From positions 13,768-77,767 of the forward strand of contig CAZGMK010000013.1 of the NCBI GenBank assembly GCA_964526835.1: a stretch of 64,000 bases of DNA, given 5' to 3'. Within the stretch, counting starts at the first letter, position 1; the number at the start of each line of letters is the position of its first letter. Source of the DNA: DAOSXA01 sp964526835 (GTDB lineage: Bacteria > Zixibacteria > MSB-5A5 > GN15 > FEB-12). The notes under the pieces are model-generated. The model searched no databases. It worked only from the letters and a program-made list of their open reading frames with translations, and had not been told where the DNA came from. Position numbers and translations under genes: made by a program. Below, piece by piece: positions 43,432-51,885 of this stretch.

Positions 43432-43510
43432 GTTGCAATAATCGTCCTCACGGCCTCATTGTCAACCAGGACCTGATCGCGTTCCGGTCGACCTCTGGTG
43501 CAACTCGATC

Positions 43511-43539
43511 TTGTCCCGAGTCCGGCTGGGCTGTATAAT
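43511..43539 (+). promoter_or_regulatory. Sigma-70-type promoter of the TPR lipoprotein gene
   Basis: TTGTCC (43511-43516), 17 bases, TATAAT (43534-43539), a perfect -10, giving a leader of about 25 bases with CGGAG before ATG 43570. Confidence 0.65.
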
Positions 43540-43569
43540 CAGTTAATAAGCTCGATCACGGAGATGACC

Positions 43570-44412
43570 ATGTTCCGATTTCTTTCTGCGCTGCTTATAC
43601 TGCTGGTGATACTGTCCTGCGGAGGCGGGTCCAAGGAACCGGTCGACCTGATGGCCAGGGGCCAGGAGGCCTTCAGGCAGGGCGACTACTACGAGGCTCG
43701 TCTGGCCTTCGCCCAGTTGCAGAAGACGGAGCCGACCAACCGCGATTACCTGTATTGGCTGGGAAGGACGTACTTGCGCGAACTGATGTACGACTCGGCG
43801 GTTTTGTATCTTAAGCAGGCCGACTATATTCATCCGAGCGACTCCGCCGTGTTGGCCGAGCTCTATCGCGCCTGCTGGGGAGCCGGGGAATGGCAGGATG
43901 GCAGGCGAGCGGCGGAAAACCTGGTTCGCTACGGTATGGCAGACGACTCCGCCCTTATCTATCTGGTCGATCTTTCAATCAGGGGTGAAGAGTTCATTCA
44001 CACCTACTACTACACCAGGAAGCTTCTGGAGCGCCATCCCGATGAGCCCCAGTACTACCTTGATGCGATCAATTCCGCCGCCGAGATTGACTCACTGGAT
44101 GCTGCTCTGGAGATAGCCGATATGGCCATCAACCGCTTCGGACCGCACGATAAGTTTATGGCCGCCAAGGGATTTGTCCTGGTCGGTAAGAACCGTCTGA
44201 ACCAGGCCGAGGCAATTTACCGCGAGCTCTACAGTCGCGACACATCAATGGCTGAGCACAAGATGAATCTGGCCAATGTCCTCTCGCAGCAACCGTCACG
44301 CGAGAAGAAGCGCCGGGCCTACGAGCTGTACACTGAGGTCACCAGGGTCTATCAGAGTCCGGTGATCGATTCGCTTATGGAGGAGCTTGCCGGCGAACTC
44401 GGGATCGAGTAA
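43570..44412 (+). CDS. TPR-containing lipoprotein
   Basis: 280 residues: signal FLSALLILLVILSC with lipobox ILSC, then helical repeats of TPR type (ARGQEAFRQGDYYEARLAFAQLQ, YLYWLGRTYLRELMYDSAVLYLKQA, LVGKNRLNQAEAIYRELYSRD). It resembles outer-membrane assembly or scaffold lipoproteins in general layout, but no specific family was recognised. ATG 43570 is preferred, with CGGAG six bases upstream. Two hairpins follow the gene. Confidence 0.8.
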   Translation: MFRFLSALLILLVILSCGGGSKEPVDLMARGQEAFRQGDYYEARLAFAQLQKTEPTNRDYLYWLGRTYLRELMYDSAVLYLKQADYIHPSDSAVLAELYRACWGAGEWQDGRRAAENLVRYGMADDSALIYLVDLSIRGEEFIHTYYYTRKLLERHPDEPQYYLDAINSAAEIDSLDAALEIADMAINRFGPHDKFMAAKGFVLVGKNRLNQAEAIYRELYSRDTSMAEHKMNLANVLSQQPSREKKRRAYELYTEVTRVYQSPVIDSLMEELAGELGIE

Positions 44413-44455
44413 TCCTCTGCGACCAGGCGAGGAGAGAGAGCAGGAAAAAAAAGAA

Positions 44456-44481
44456 GGGCAGGATTGTTGCCAATCCTGCCC
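44456..44481 (-). terminator. Perfect 11-bp hairpin with T-run on the minus strand
   Basis: GGGCAGGATTG (44456-44466), loop TTGC, CAATCCTGCCC (44471-44481). An A-run at 44445-44452 gives a T-run after the hairpin on the minus strand, so it can stop leftward transcription and may also protect the end of the plus-strand TPR gene. Confidence 0.7.
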
Positions 44482-44654
44482 AACGCAGGGCTGTCTCTAG
44501 GAGAGACAGAGGGGGGTCTTAATGGGTCTGTCAGTGCTTATAACGATTGGGGCCCCGTGTGGGTTCGAATTTTCGGGCCGCCAGATCGTGTTTTCGTACG
44601 AAATCGACCAAAAGTGACTAATATGGTCCGCTAACACTTATTCCGTGACAGTAA

Positions 44655-44694
44655 AATGACAGTCGACCATGCCGGGCGATGGCCGACTGTCATT
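44655..44694 (-). terminator. Intrinsic terminator of the 44723-45811 gene
   Basis: AATGACAGTCG and CGACTGTCATT pair over 11 bp, extended by CCAT/ATGG past one mismatch. AAAA before it gives TTTT after the hairpin on the minus strand. It starts about 30 bases after the stop at 44723. Confidence 0.75.
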
Positions 44695-44722
44695 GAGCCT
44701 GTCTGCGGATCTCTTGTGTCGC

Positions 44723-45811
44723 CTAGAAGCCGTCCTCGAAGTTGCTCAGCTTATCGGTGTTGCTGTCGCAGTATAGCTTCCACCGGCCCGAGAAGAACCC
44801 GTTGCGGAAGGCTGGATGAGAGCGGAATTTGCCTTTGAGCACACCGATCTCCTCGGAGTCGCCGTTGAACACGTGTCCATAGAACCAGCCACCCGCCCGG
44901 CGCAGTGCATTGGGATTGGCGTGAGTCGATGGGTGGTGATCGTAGGCGCCGCGTAAAAGCCCTTCGAACTCGCCGTCGACTGAAATCCACTTGCCAAAGA
45001 AGACCCTGTCGCCGTCAGCGTTGACACCGTAGTGGCCCCTGACATAGCCGGTTATCCAGCCCGCGCGAGCCATCCACACTCCGCGGAATACACCGTCGCC
45101 CTCATCATCATAGCCCCAGTGGCCCGATAAGAAACCTCGCGGGCAGTAGCCGCTCTGGCGCTTGAAGCCGTACATGGCGACCGCATTGGAGTCGGCGTCC
45201 TCAAGATACACGATGGTATCCAGGGACGCGAGCTCGTCGAGCGTGAAAGTGCGGCTGTAGGGTCCGGTTTCGAAGCTGACGGTCACATTCTCATCGACCG
45301 CCGTCGGTGGAATATAGATGTCGGCAACGATTCCATCGTTGTGAACGCTCGTATAGGAAACCCATTCAATGAGGCTGGAGTCGGTACGGCTGGCGATATA
45401 ATCCTGGCCGAGCTCGAATCGAATCGTTCGCCGGATCATCTCAACGCCATTGGATACGCTCAGCGACCCGCTCCAGTCGGTCTGGACAGTCACACTCGAA
45501 TCGTACCGAAGCTGTCCCCACAGCAGGCGCAAATGGTAGAACTGACCAACCGAATCGGCTATCATTGAATCGATCTGCGGCGACAAGACGATCGGATCAT
45601 TGAATTCGTCACCTTCGATATCATCCGAGGATGCCAGCAACTCGTGGTCACCGAAGCCGGCTCCTTCGGATGTTGCCGTGTAGCCTCCAAACTCGTCATT
45701 GAGATTGAGGTCGGCGCTGACAGCGTCGCTGTCGGAAGGGTTGTCCGAGCAGCCGATGGTCAGCAGGCCGAACAGGGCCAGAATCGAGATCAGGGCTAAG
45801 ATACGCTTCAT
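44723..45811 (-). CDS. Lipoprotein with C-terminal Gly/Trp-rich repeats
   Basis: About 362 residues. ATG 45811 follows AAGGA. Signal LALISILALFGLLTIGC with lipobox TIGC. The middle part is a beta-rich domain of unknown type. The C-terminal third has repeats of about 20-28 residues built as F-x-G-x-W/Y...DxDGDGxFxG: GFLSGHWGYDDEGDG, GVWMARAGWITGYVRGHYGVNADGD, GKWISVDGEFEGLLRGAYDHH, GFFSGRWKLY. They resemble MORN-like beta hairpins or a calcium-binding pattern. No family was recognised. Confidence 0.7.
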   Translation of the reverse strand: MKRILALISILALFGLLTIGCSDNPSDSDAVSADLNLNDEFGGYTATSEGAGFGDHELLASSDDIEGDEFNDPIVLSPQIDSMIADSVGQFYHLRLLWGQLRYDSSVTVQTDWSGSLSVSNGVEMIRRTIRFELGQDYIASRTDSSLIEWVSYTSVHNDGIVADIYIPPTAVDENVTVSFETGPYSRTFTLDELASLDTIVYLEDADSNAVAMYGFKRQSGYCPRGFLSGHWGYDDEGDGVFRGVWMARAGWITGYVRGHYGVNADGDRVFFGKWISVDGEFEGLLRGAYDHHPSTHANPNALRRAGGWFYGHVFNGDSEEIGVLKGKFRSHPAFRNGFFSGRWKLYCDSNTDKLSNFEDGF

Positions 45812-46019
45812 AATCAGGTCCTTCCTAAATTTCCGTTTCCTGGGCATTTGTACTTGCTCGTTAGCCGACTATATATACAAGGGACGTGCCAAACCGGCGA
45901 CTCCACCTCAAGTTGTTGTCATGTCGCTTCTTAGAGGTAACTCTCAGGGTCGATGGCCAACGGATACGTACCAGGCGGTACAGCTCGATGGCCCGCCTCG
46001 GACCATCGGGTACAGACAA

Positions 46020-46943
46020 TTAGCGGGTTTGCTCCAGGCAGCGCCAGATAAACCCGCCAGCCGCCTCTAGGCACTCCCGCGCGCGGTCGGCCCCGCAGCC
46101 GAGTTTGTGCATGACGATGGCGACCTTCACCGATCCGTCGGCCTCCGACAGCAACCTGTCGGTGGTCGTCAGGTCTACGCCGAGGACATCGCGAAGCGTC
46201 TTGCGCGAGCGGGCCGCGAGCTTATCGGACCTAGACTGCAAGTCAACCATCAAGTTGCCCCAGGTTTTTCCCAACAGCACCATAGCAGTCGTCGAAATCA
46301 AATTGAGTGTCATCTTTTGGGCGGTGCCGGACTTCAACCGGGTTGAACCCGCTATCGCCTCGGGACCCACCGGCAGGGATATCAGAAAATCGACTCGGAA
46401 ATCCAGTTCGGGCGGCTTATTGCAGACTATGAAAACTGTCCCCGCGCCGACCTTCACCGCATGCTCAAGCCCGGCCAGCGTGTAGGGCGTACGGACCGAG
46501 GCGGCCAAAGCAATCAGCAGATCCTGCCTGGCCAGTCCGTATCGCCTGAGCTCATCTATCGCCGCCTGACGATCATCCTCGGCGCCCTCCGCCGATAGCA
46601 CCAGGGCATCCCTGCCGCCGGCAATGATCCCGACAATCTGCTGAGGATCGGTACCGAAGGTCGGAGGACATTCGGCGGCGTCCAGTACTCCGAGACGCCC
46701 GCTGGTACCGGCGCCGATGTAGAACACTCGTCCTCCGCCTTTGAGAGTGGCGGCGAACCGCTCAGCCGCCCGCGCAATCTCCGGCAGCACCCGCTGCACG
46801 ACAAAGGCGACGCTCTGGTCCTCCTGATTGATGCGGGTTACTATGTCGAGGGCCTCAAGGCGGTCGATGTCAGCAGTTGCGGCGTTGACTTTCTCGGTCT
46901 CCAGCGAATCGAGATGCCTTATCAGTTCATTGTAGTCCGGCAT
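46020..46943 (-). CDS. murQ: N-acetylmuramic acid 6-phosphate etherase
   Basis: A 307-residue SIS-fold enzyme that removes D-lactate from MurNAc-6-phosphate to give GlcNAc-6-phosphate in cell-wall recycling. Motifs: IGAGTSGRLGVLDAAECPPTFG (about 75-97), IIAGGRDAL, SAEGAEDD, PVGPEAIAGSTRLKSGTAQKM and a C-terminal helical region with ADGSVKVAIVM. The length matches the family. No other peptidoglycan recycling gene is adjacent. Confidence 0.95.
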   Translation of the reverse strand: MPDYNELIRHLDSLETEKVNAATADIDRLEALDIVTRINQEDQSVAFVVQRVLPEIARAAERFAATLKGGGRVFYIGAGTSGRLGVLDAAECPPTFGTDPQQIVGIIAGGRDALVLSAEGAEDDRQAAIDELRRYGLARQDLLIALAASVRTPYTLAGLEHAVKVGAGTVFIVCNKPPELDFRVDFLISLPVGPEAIAGSTRLKSGTAQKMTLNLISTTAMVLLGKTWGNLMVDLQSRSDKLAARSRKTLRDVLGVDLTTTDRLLSEADGSVKVAIVMHKLGCGADRARECLEAAGGFIWRCLEQTR

Positions 46944-46984
46944 AGCGGCAAGCTACGCCGGAGCGACAGACCGGCCAACAAAAA

Positions 46985-47003
46985 AGGGCGGCCGAGCCGC
47001 CCT
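46985..47003 (-). terminator. Intrinsic terminator of the 47032-47814 gene
   Basis: AGGGCGGC (46985-46992), loop CGA, GCCGCCCT (46996-47003), preceded by a run of As, that is, a T-run on the minus strand. Confidence 0.7.
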
Positions 47004-47031
47004 CATGGGATCTGTCTTGCATTCGATGAAT

Positions 47032-47814
47032 CTACGGCTGATAGACCACGTGGACCGAGTCTCGGCGCGCCACCAGAACGGCGCCGAAATGGCCGTTCAG
47101 CTCGCCCGTGTCAATGTTGTCCGGCAACTGGCCGGGCAGGGGAACAGGCGTGACAGTCCGAGACAGAGCGCTGTCAGGGGCATCGCTGAACGAATACACG
47201 TATATGTAGTACCAGCCAGTGTCGAGATTCACGCCGTCGCGCCAGCGGAACGCATTGGGAGGAATGGTCCCGGCGGTCACGCCGGTGGCGGCCCAGGCGC
47301 TGTAGCCAGGGCCGGTATAGGCCTGGTAGTTGGGCACAGCCGCCAGGACATAGCCGTCGGCTCCGTCCGAGCCGAACCAGTCGACGGAGACCTGGCTCCC
47401 GCCGTTGTTGATACGATTGGCCGGAACTACAATACTCACGCCGAACGAATCAGGCAGGCGGGCGCTGACCGCAGTGCTCAAAGCGGTTGAATCCGACAAG
47501 CTCAATGCGTATACGCCAGCCTGATAGTCATCGGCCGGGCTGACCTCAAGCGAATAGATCCCGGCCTCGCTTTCAAGCGTATCGTTCTTGAGAGCTACGA
47601 TAGCGGTTGTTAGATCACTGTCGTTCCGGGTCATGTCGACCCGGGCTCGGAAAGCGTGCCGATTGTAGTCTTTGACCATCAAACCGATAAGGCGCCAGGT
47701 GCGATCCCCGTCATCATCCGGCGAGGTCGAGACGCCGTCGCAGCCCGAGAGCAGCATGATGGTGGCTGCCAAAATGGCCGCCGGCCAGAATTGGAGCGAT
47801 TTGTCAGTCATCAT
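47032..47814 (-). CDS. Uncharacterised lipoprotein
   Basis: 260 residues: signal AAILAATIMLLSGC with lipobox LSGC, then an acidic linker. The first half contains a beta-sandwich-like part (SLEVSPADDYQAGVYALSL). The second half reads like a fibronectin-III-type or Ig-like segment (QVSVDWFGSDGADGYVLAAVP, NLDTGWYYIYVYSFSDAP). It ends NGHFGAVLVARRDSVHVVYQP. No family was recognised. It has its own terminator and lies after a long regulatory or noncoding region. Confidence 0.7.
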   Translation of the reverse strand: MMTDKSLQFWPAAILAATIMLLSGCDGVSTSPDDDGDRTWRLIGLMVKDYNRHAFRARVDMTRNDSDLTTAIVALKNDTLESEAGIYSLEVSPADDYQAGVYALSLSDSTALSTAVSARLPDSFGVSIVVPANRINNGGSQVSVDWFGSDGADGYVLAAVPNYQAYTGPGYSAWAATGVTAGTIPPNAFRWRDGVNLDTGWYYIYVYSFSDAPDSALSRTVTPVPLPGQLPDNIDTGELNGHFGAVLVARRDSVHVVYQP

Positions 47815-47982
47815 ATCTAGTCATCGGCAAAGCCGGCAGTCGAGTTTACTCTCACTTCCCCGGTCCTGGGGATGGCGGGAGAGAGAACCGCAACGAATTA
47901 CGGGCCGGTTCGAATTATCTATAGAAATGTAACGAAAGTCCTGGACATCGTGTTCTGGGAAACTATATTGATATTTGGTTGT

Positions 47983-48042
47983 AAAAAAATAAGGCGACTG
48001 GATCACTGAGCACATGATCTTTCCAACAATGTCGCCTTTATT
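47983..48042 (-). terminator. Strong intrinsic terminator on the minus strand, upstream of the 47814 gene
   Basis: AATAAGGCGAC (47988-47998) pairs with GTCGCCTTTATT (48031-48042) with one bulge, and TGGA/TCCA can extend it. A run of seven As at 47983-47989 gives a T-run on the minus strand. No minus-strand coding gene precedes it, so it may end a noncoding RNA. Confidence 0.55.
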
Positions 48043-48260
48043 CCCCGCGTCGTTCCCCTCCCCCGGCGCGGGGTTCCTTTTTGGAACCCAATGCAGAGCA
48101 ATGTCCCTGTCTCACTTCTGAACGAAGAAGGCTGTTGGCCGCGCACCGGTCGGCTTTGCATGGCTCGATCGGAAGGAAAGGATCTGGTCGATCATTGGCC
48201 AGGGACTCCTTAGACGGGCACGTGGGCATTCCACCCCGCGAACTGCGAACAAGTCGCCTG
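48043..48260 (-). ncRNA. Candidate structured noncoding RNA (class unknown)
   Basis: Upstream of the minus-strand terminator at 47983-48042 lie two further hairpins on the minus strand: GGGTTCC-AAAAA-GGAACCC and CCCCGCG...CGCGGGG (between about 48043 and 48090), with no convincing coding frame. The boundaries are guessed. Signatures of tmRNA, RNase P or SRP RNA were not found. Part of it overlaps the diverged repeat copy. Confidence 0.25.
48095..48212 (-). repeat. Dispersed intergenic repeat, diverged copy D
   Basis: Read on the minus strand, GTCCCTGGCCAATGATCG and what follows align to copy C over about 57 bases without gaps at roughly two-thirds identity. The far end is not recognisable. 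It lies in the noncoding region before the nicotinamidase-like gene. Confidence 0.4.
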
Positions 48261-48315
48261 GGAAGGCTGTTTACTAGCCTGACGTGTTACGTGAACCGAA
48301 GCAACAGGAGTCCAG

Positions 48316-48942
48316 ATGGCAATCCCGTCAGTACCCGGCAAAGAAGTAGCCGTGCCGGACATACCGATAACCGACGAGGTCACCCTTCCGGCGAGCAAAA
48401 CAGCCATAATCGTAGTCGACATGCAGAACGACTTCGTCAAAACGGATGGCAATCTCCATGTCGAGGCGGCCGCCGAGACTGTCCCCAATATCCAGAAACT
48501 GCTCGAGTCGGCTCGGAGAGCCGACGCTCGGATAGTGTACACTCAGGACACCTCCTACGATGGCGATCCTGAGTGGGATATCTGGCCGAAGCACTGCGAG
48601 CAGGGTACCTGGGGCTGGGAGATTGTACCGGAGCTGGCGCCTCAATCGAAGCAGGAACTGGTCTTTGTCAAGAATCGCTACGACGGCTTCTACGGCACGT
48701 CGCTGGAGCACTACCTTAGCAATCTATGGGGTATTGAGCGGGTCGTTATTGTCGGAACAGTGTCTAATATATGCGTCCTGCATACCGCCGCCTCGGCGGG
48801 TCTGCGGTGGTTCAAAATAGTTGTCCCGGCCGATGGGATTTCCTCGATGACCGAGTTCGATCAGGCCCTGACTCTCCGCCAGGTGACCATGCTGTACAGC
48901 GGTCAAGTTGTCAAGTCGACCGGCGATATCGTTTTCGAGTAG
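48316..48942 (+). CDS. pncA: Nicotinamidase/isochorismatase-family cysteine hydrolase
   Basis: A 208-residue enzyme with the catalytic triad in place: Asp in AIIVVDMQNDFV (about 36), Lys in ELVFVKNRYDGFYGT (about 120) and Cys in GTVSNICVLHTAASA (about 155). The family includes nicotinamidase, which makes nicotinate for the Preiss-Handler route. A convergent nicotinate phosphoribosyltransferase gene ending 5 bases away makes that role likely. CAGGAG at 48305-48310 supports ATG 48316. An isochorismatase-like or other amidase role cannot be excluded. Confidence 0.85.
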   Translation: MAIPSVPGKEVAVPDIPITDEVTLPASKTAIIVVDMQNDFVKTDGNLHVEAAAETVPNIQKLLESARRADARIVYTQDTSYDGDPEWDIWPKHCEQGTWGWEIVPELAPQSKQELVFVKNRYDGFYGTSLEHYLSNLWGIERVVIVGTVSNICVLHTAASAGLRWFKIVVPADGISSMTEFDQALTLRQVTMLYSGQVVKSTGDIVFE

Positions 48943-48947
48943 CCGAT

Positions 48948-50534
48948 TTACCGCAGTTCGCCTACCGGAGTTCGCTTGAGCACCAGATCGCGAGTGAATT
49001 CGAAAAGACCCCGGCTGAGCGAAACCTTGTAAGGCGTTGGATTCATCAGCCGCAGATGATCCTCCCTCATACCGCTCAATTGCTGACCGGCGCGCTCGCG
49101 AGCTGCCTCCAATGGGGCCACTCTTAGAGCCTGCGAACCATTCCAGACCAGGTGATGCAGGCGCTCCACACAGGCGGGCACCACATACGTTCGCTTTGTC
49201 TCATCCCACGGATGGCAACACAGGATACGTTCGCCGGCCTTCGGCGCTTCGTCACCGACCATGATCATCAGATCAGCCAGTGGGTGCCCACGCTTTCCAT
49301 AGAGGCGATAGGCTTCTTTGCGGCCGGGTATAGTGGTCTTGCTGGGCTCTTGTGAAATCTTGATGCGCGGTATGTCGTCTAGTTCGACCAGCTTGTATAC
49401 GCACCCCAGCGATGGTTGCGCCTGGCAGGTGACCAGATGCGTGCCCACTCCGAAGATGTCGACCTCATGGCCCTGCTGGCCGAGTGAGCGCAGGGTTGGT
49501 TCGTTGATCTCGTTGCTGGCGACGATCACCAAGTGTCCCAATTCGATTCCGGTCGTGTCGGCGGCCTGAGTGAACATCTGTCGCGCGACCCTTGAAAGAT
49601 GGGCCAGGTCGCCCGAGTCAAGGCGAATCCCCACCGGTTGATAGCCGACTTTCCTGAGGCCCAGCGCCACCGCCAGGAAATTGGGCACACCGGACTTGAT
49701 CGTATCGTACGTATCGACCAAGGCCAGAAAACCTCTTGGGAAAGCCAGGGCGTAAGCGATGAACGACGCCAGCTCTCCGTCATCAGAGTGGTTACCGTTG
49801 ATCTTCTCACGGAACTCGATGGCCATCCGGCGCAGGTCGTGCTCACTCCCGTCCGGATCAACCAGCATTGGGTTGCTGATTTCATCAAGACTGCCGTACG
49901 ACTGAACGTAGGCATGGGCCTGAGTCCCGCTTGACGGAATGCCGAAGAGCTCCGAAGCCTTGACGTTGCTGGTGCCGTCGAATCCCCCCAGATAGCTGTA
50001 CCGCGATGCCGAGACCGCTCCATCAGGGCCTTGAGCGCGACGCAAGCCGAATTCCACCAATTGCACGTCCTTGCCCGCAGCCAGCCGCATGCGCGCCGCA
50101 TTGGTGGCCACCAGCGACGGATACGCCACCAGGTTAAGCAGGGCGCTTTCCATCATCTGGACAATGCCCAGCGGTCCTTCCACCCTCATCAAGGGTATGC
50201 CGGGGAATACGACGGCGCCCTCCGGCACGGCGTGAACTCGGACCGGGGAGGCATCCATACTACGCAACCAATCACGGAATTCATCTGAACACTCGGGCAT
50301 CTGGGTGCACAGCGTCTTTATCTGCTCGTCGGTCCAGCGATACTGCCGGATAAACTCAACCGCTTCGGCCAGTCCGGCGAGTATCGTGAACTCACCGCCG
50401 AACGGGTTCTTGCGGAAGAAGAGGTCGAAGACCGCGGGCGACTGGTGCCGACCGCTTCGAAAATAGGCATAGGCCATGGTGAATTCGTATAGATCGGTCA
50501 GGAGAGGGTCGGCAAAGGGACTGGTCTTGCTCAT
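48948..50534 (-). CDS. pncB: Nicotinate phosphoribosyltransferase
   Basis: A 528-residue enzyme making nicotinate mononucleotide from nicotinate and PRPP. N-terminal DPLLTDLYEFTMAYAYF, FDLFFRKNPFGGEFTILAGL, EFGLRRAQGPDGA, YSYLGGFDGTSNV and PSSGTQAHAYVQ are family motifs, and PVGIRLDSGDLAHLSR and GVGTHLVTCQAQPSLGCVYKL follow. The activating His is probably in SGTQAHAYV. Together with the nicotinamidase-like gene it forms an NAD salvage pair in convergent orientation. Confidence 0.95.
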   Translation of the reverse strand: MSKTSPFADPLLTDLYEFTMAYAYFRSGRHQSPAVFDLFFRKNPFGGEFTILAGLAEAVEFIRQYRWTDEQIKTLCTQMPECSDEFRDWLRSMDASPVRVHAVPEGAVVFPGIPLMRVEGPLGIVQMMESALLNLVAYPSLVATNAARMRLAAGKDVQLVEFGLRRAQGPDGAVSASRYSYLGGFDGTSNVKASELFGIPSSGTQAHAYVQSYGSLDEISNPMLVDPDGSEHDLRRMAIEFREKINGNHSDDGELASFIAYALAFPRGFLALVDTYDTIKSGVPNFLAVALGLRKVGYQPVGIRLDSGDLAHLSRVARQMFTQAADTTGIELGHLVIVASNEINEPTLRSLGQQGHEVDIFGVGTHLVTCQAQPSLGCVYKLVELDDIPRIKISQEPSKTTIPGRKEAYRLYGKRGHPLADLMIMVGDEAPKAGERILCCHPWDETKRTYVVPACVERLHHLVWNGSQALRVAPLEAARERAGQQLSGMREDHLRLMNPTPYKVSLSRGLFEFTRDLVLKRTPVGELR

Positions 50535-50606
50535 AACGCTGTGACTCTGTGGATTGTGCTCTTCCCTTGATAAACAGACTGGGGCCGTGACGGTTCAGGC
50601 CGGGGA

Positions 50607-50643
50607 GAAAAGAAAACGGACGGCCTGGAGTACCCGGCCGCCC
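50607..50643 (-). terminator. Intrinsic terminator of the ferredoxin gene
   Basis: An imperfect stem around CGGCCTGG...CCCGGCCG, preceded by GAAAAGAAAA, which gives a T-rich tract after the hairpin on the minus strand. Confidence 0.6.
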
Positions 50644-50666
50644 GCTATCTGTCTTGTTCGGTTCTG

Positions 50667-50858
50667 CTATTCCTCGATCTCGATGCAGGCTTCCGGACAG
50701 CTTTCAGCGGCGTCGCGAACATCGTCCTCAAGGTCCTCAGGGACCACGTCAACGATGACTTCCGCTATGTCGTCGTCATTCATCTCGAAGACCTGCGGGC
50801 ACAGATCAACGCAAATACCATCACCGGAACAGAGTTCCTTGTCGACTTTGACCTTCAT
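50667..50858 (-). CDS. Single-cluster ferredoxin with Asp at the second ligand position
   Basis: 63 residues. The cluster motif is C-SG-D-GI-C-VDL-CP near the N-terminus and SCPEAC near the C-terminus. The second ligand, usually Cys, is Asp, as in the Pyrococcus furiosus ferredoxin (CIGDAICASLCP), which holds a [4Fe-4S] cluster through Asp and readily converts to [3Fe-4S]. The acidic remainder is typical of electron-transfer ferredoxins. ATG 50858 has GGAGG 9 bases upstream. The frame also has an upstream TTG at 50864. The redox partner is unknown. Confidence 0.88.
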   Translation of the reverse strand: MKVKVDKELCSGDGICVDLCPQVFEMNDDDIAEVIVDVVPEDLEDDVRDAAESCPEACIEIEE

Positions 50859-51014
50859 TACCAAAAACCTCCGTTTGGGTCTTATGTCAAGCGCCTATAT
50901 ACATTCAGCCCGACCGTTGTCAAGGCCTTTTCAGCGGCAGGGGAGGATTATTAGCCTCATCCTTATCGTCAAATCTGTTACGCAATGGATCACAGAATGC
51001 CGAGACAATAAAGC

Positions 51015-51043
51015 ACCACCGGCCGAGGTTTTCGACCGGTGGT
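51015..51043 (-). terminator. Intrinsic terminator of the superoxide dismutase gene
   Basis: ACCACCGGCC (51015-51024) pairs with GACCGGTGGT (51034-51043) apart from one G-T type position. The minus strand continues GCTTTATT. Confidence 0.6.
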
Positions 51044-51134
51044 AACAGGAGAATTGCCGAGTTATGCGACTAAAAGAGGATTGACCCATCGGCTCAAGGC
51101 CAATCTCCTGGAGGATTTCCGGACGACGGCGGCC

Positions 51135-51761
51135 CTATCGAACGCCGACGGTCTCTCGCTGACGGGCGTTGACGTAGTTCTGATTGATGGCCTGCCAGTT
51201 GAAGACATTGAAAACGGCTTCAAGGTACTCCGGGCGTCGGTTCTGGTACTTGAGATAGTAGGCATGCTCCCAAACGTCGACGCCCATAATCGGAGTCATA
51301 CCCTGCGACAGCGGGCTGTCCTGATTAGCGGTGCCGATTATTCTGAGATCGCCGTTGTGAAGCACCAGCCAGCCCCAGCCGCTGCCGAAAACACCGGCCG
51401 CGGCGCTGCTGAATTTCTCCTTGAACTGCTTGAGGCCGCCGAATGTGCTGTCGATGGCTTCGGCGATTTCGCCGGAGAACTCTGTGTCCTTCTTGAGGAT
51501 ATTCCAGAAAAAGGTATGATTGGAGTGGCCGCCGCCATGGTTGCGAACGCCCTGTCGAATGTCTTTCGGGACCTCTGAAAGGTCGGTCAGAAGCTCGTTG
51601 ACATGCAGCTTCTGCAGATCCGGATGTTTCTCCAGCGCAGCGTTGAGCTTGTCTACATAAGCCTGGTGATGCCTGGAGTGATGGATTTCCATCGTCCTGG
51701 CGTCGATGTACGGCTCCAGCGCATCGTAACTGTATCCGATCTTCGGGAGGGTATGGGCCAT
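51135..51761 (-). CDS. sodA: Fe/Mn superoxide dismutase
   Basis: A 208-residue enzyme removing superoxide. Metal ligands sit in the expected motifs: His in MEIHHSRHHQAYVDKLN (about 27), His in HGGGHSNHTFFW (about 80), and Asp and His in DVWEHAYYLKYQNRRPEYL (about 165-170). GSGWGWLVL and HSNHTFFW lean toward the Mn type, but metal use cannot be fixed by sequence. AAAGGAG lies 8 bases before ATG 51761. Confidence 0.95.
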   Translation of the reverse strand: MAHTLPKIGYSYDALEPYIDARTMEIHHSRHHQAYVDKLNAALEKHPDLQKLHVNELLTDLSEVPKDIRQGVRNHGGGHSNHTFFWNILKKDTEFSGEIAEAIDSTFGGLKQFKEKFSSAAAGVFGSGWGWLVLHNGDLRIIGTANQDSPLSQGMTPIMGVDVWEHAYYLKYQNRRPEYLEAVFNVFNWQAINQNYVNARQRETVGVR

Positions 51762-51885
51762 GGGAAACTCCTTTCACATTAAAACGCGCATTAAAGCGAC
51801 CTATTTACTCTTCGTTAATGACTGAAACAAGTCAGTGCCCAAAAGGTTTCCGGCGTCTCGGGATTTGTCGCGGGTGCAGATGTGT

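Noticed and set aside
44560..44600. GGGTTCGAATTTTCGGG looked like a tRNA T-arm
   Set aside because: The flanking stem does not pair, and no acceptor, D-arm or anticodon arm can be built around it.
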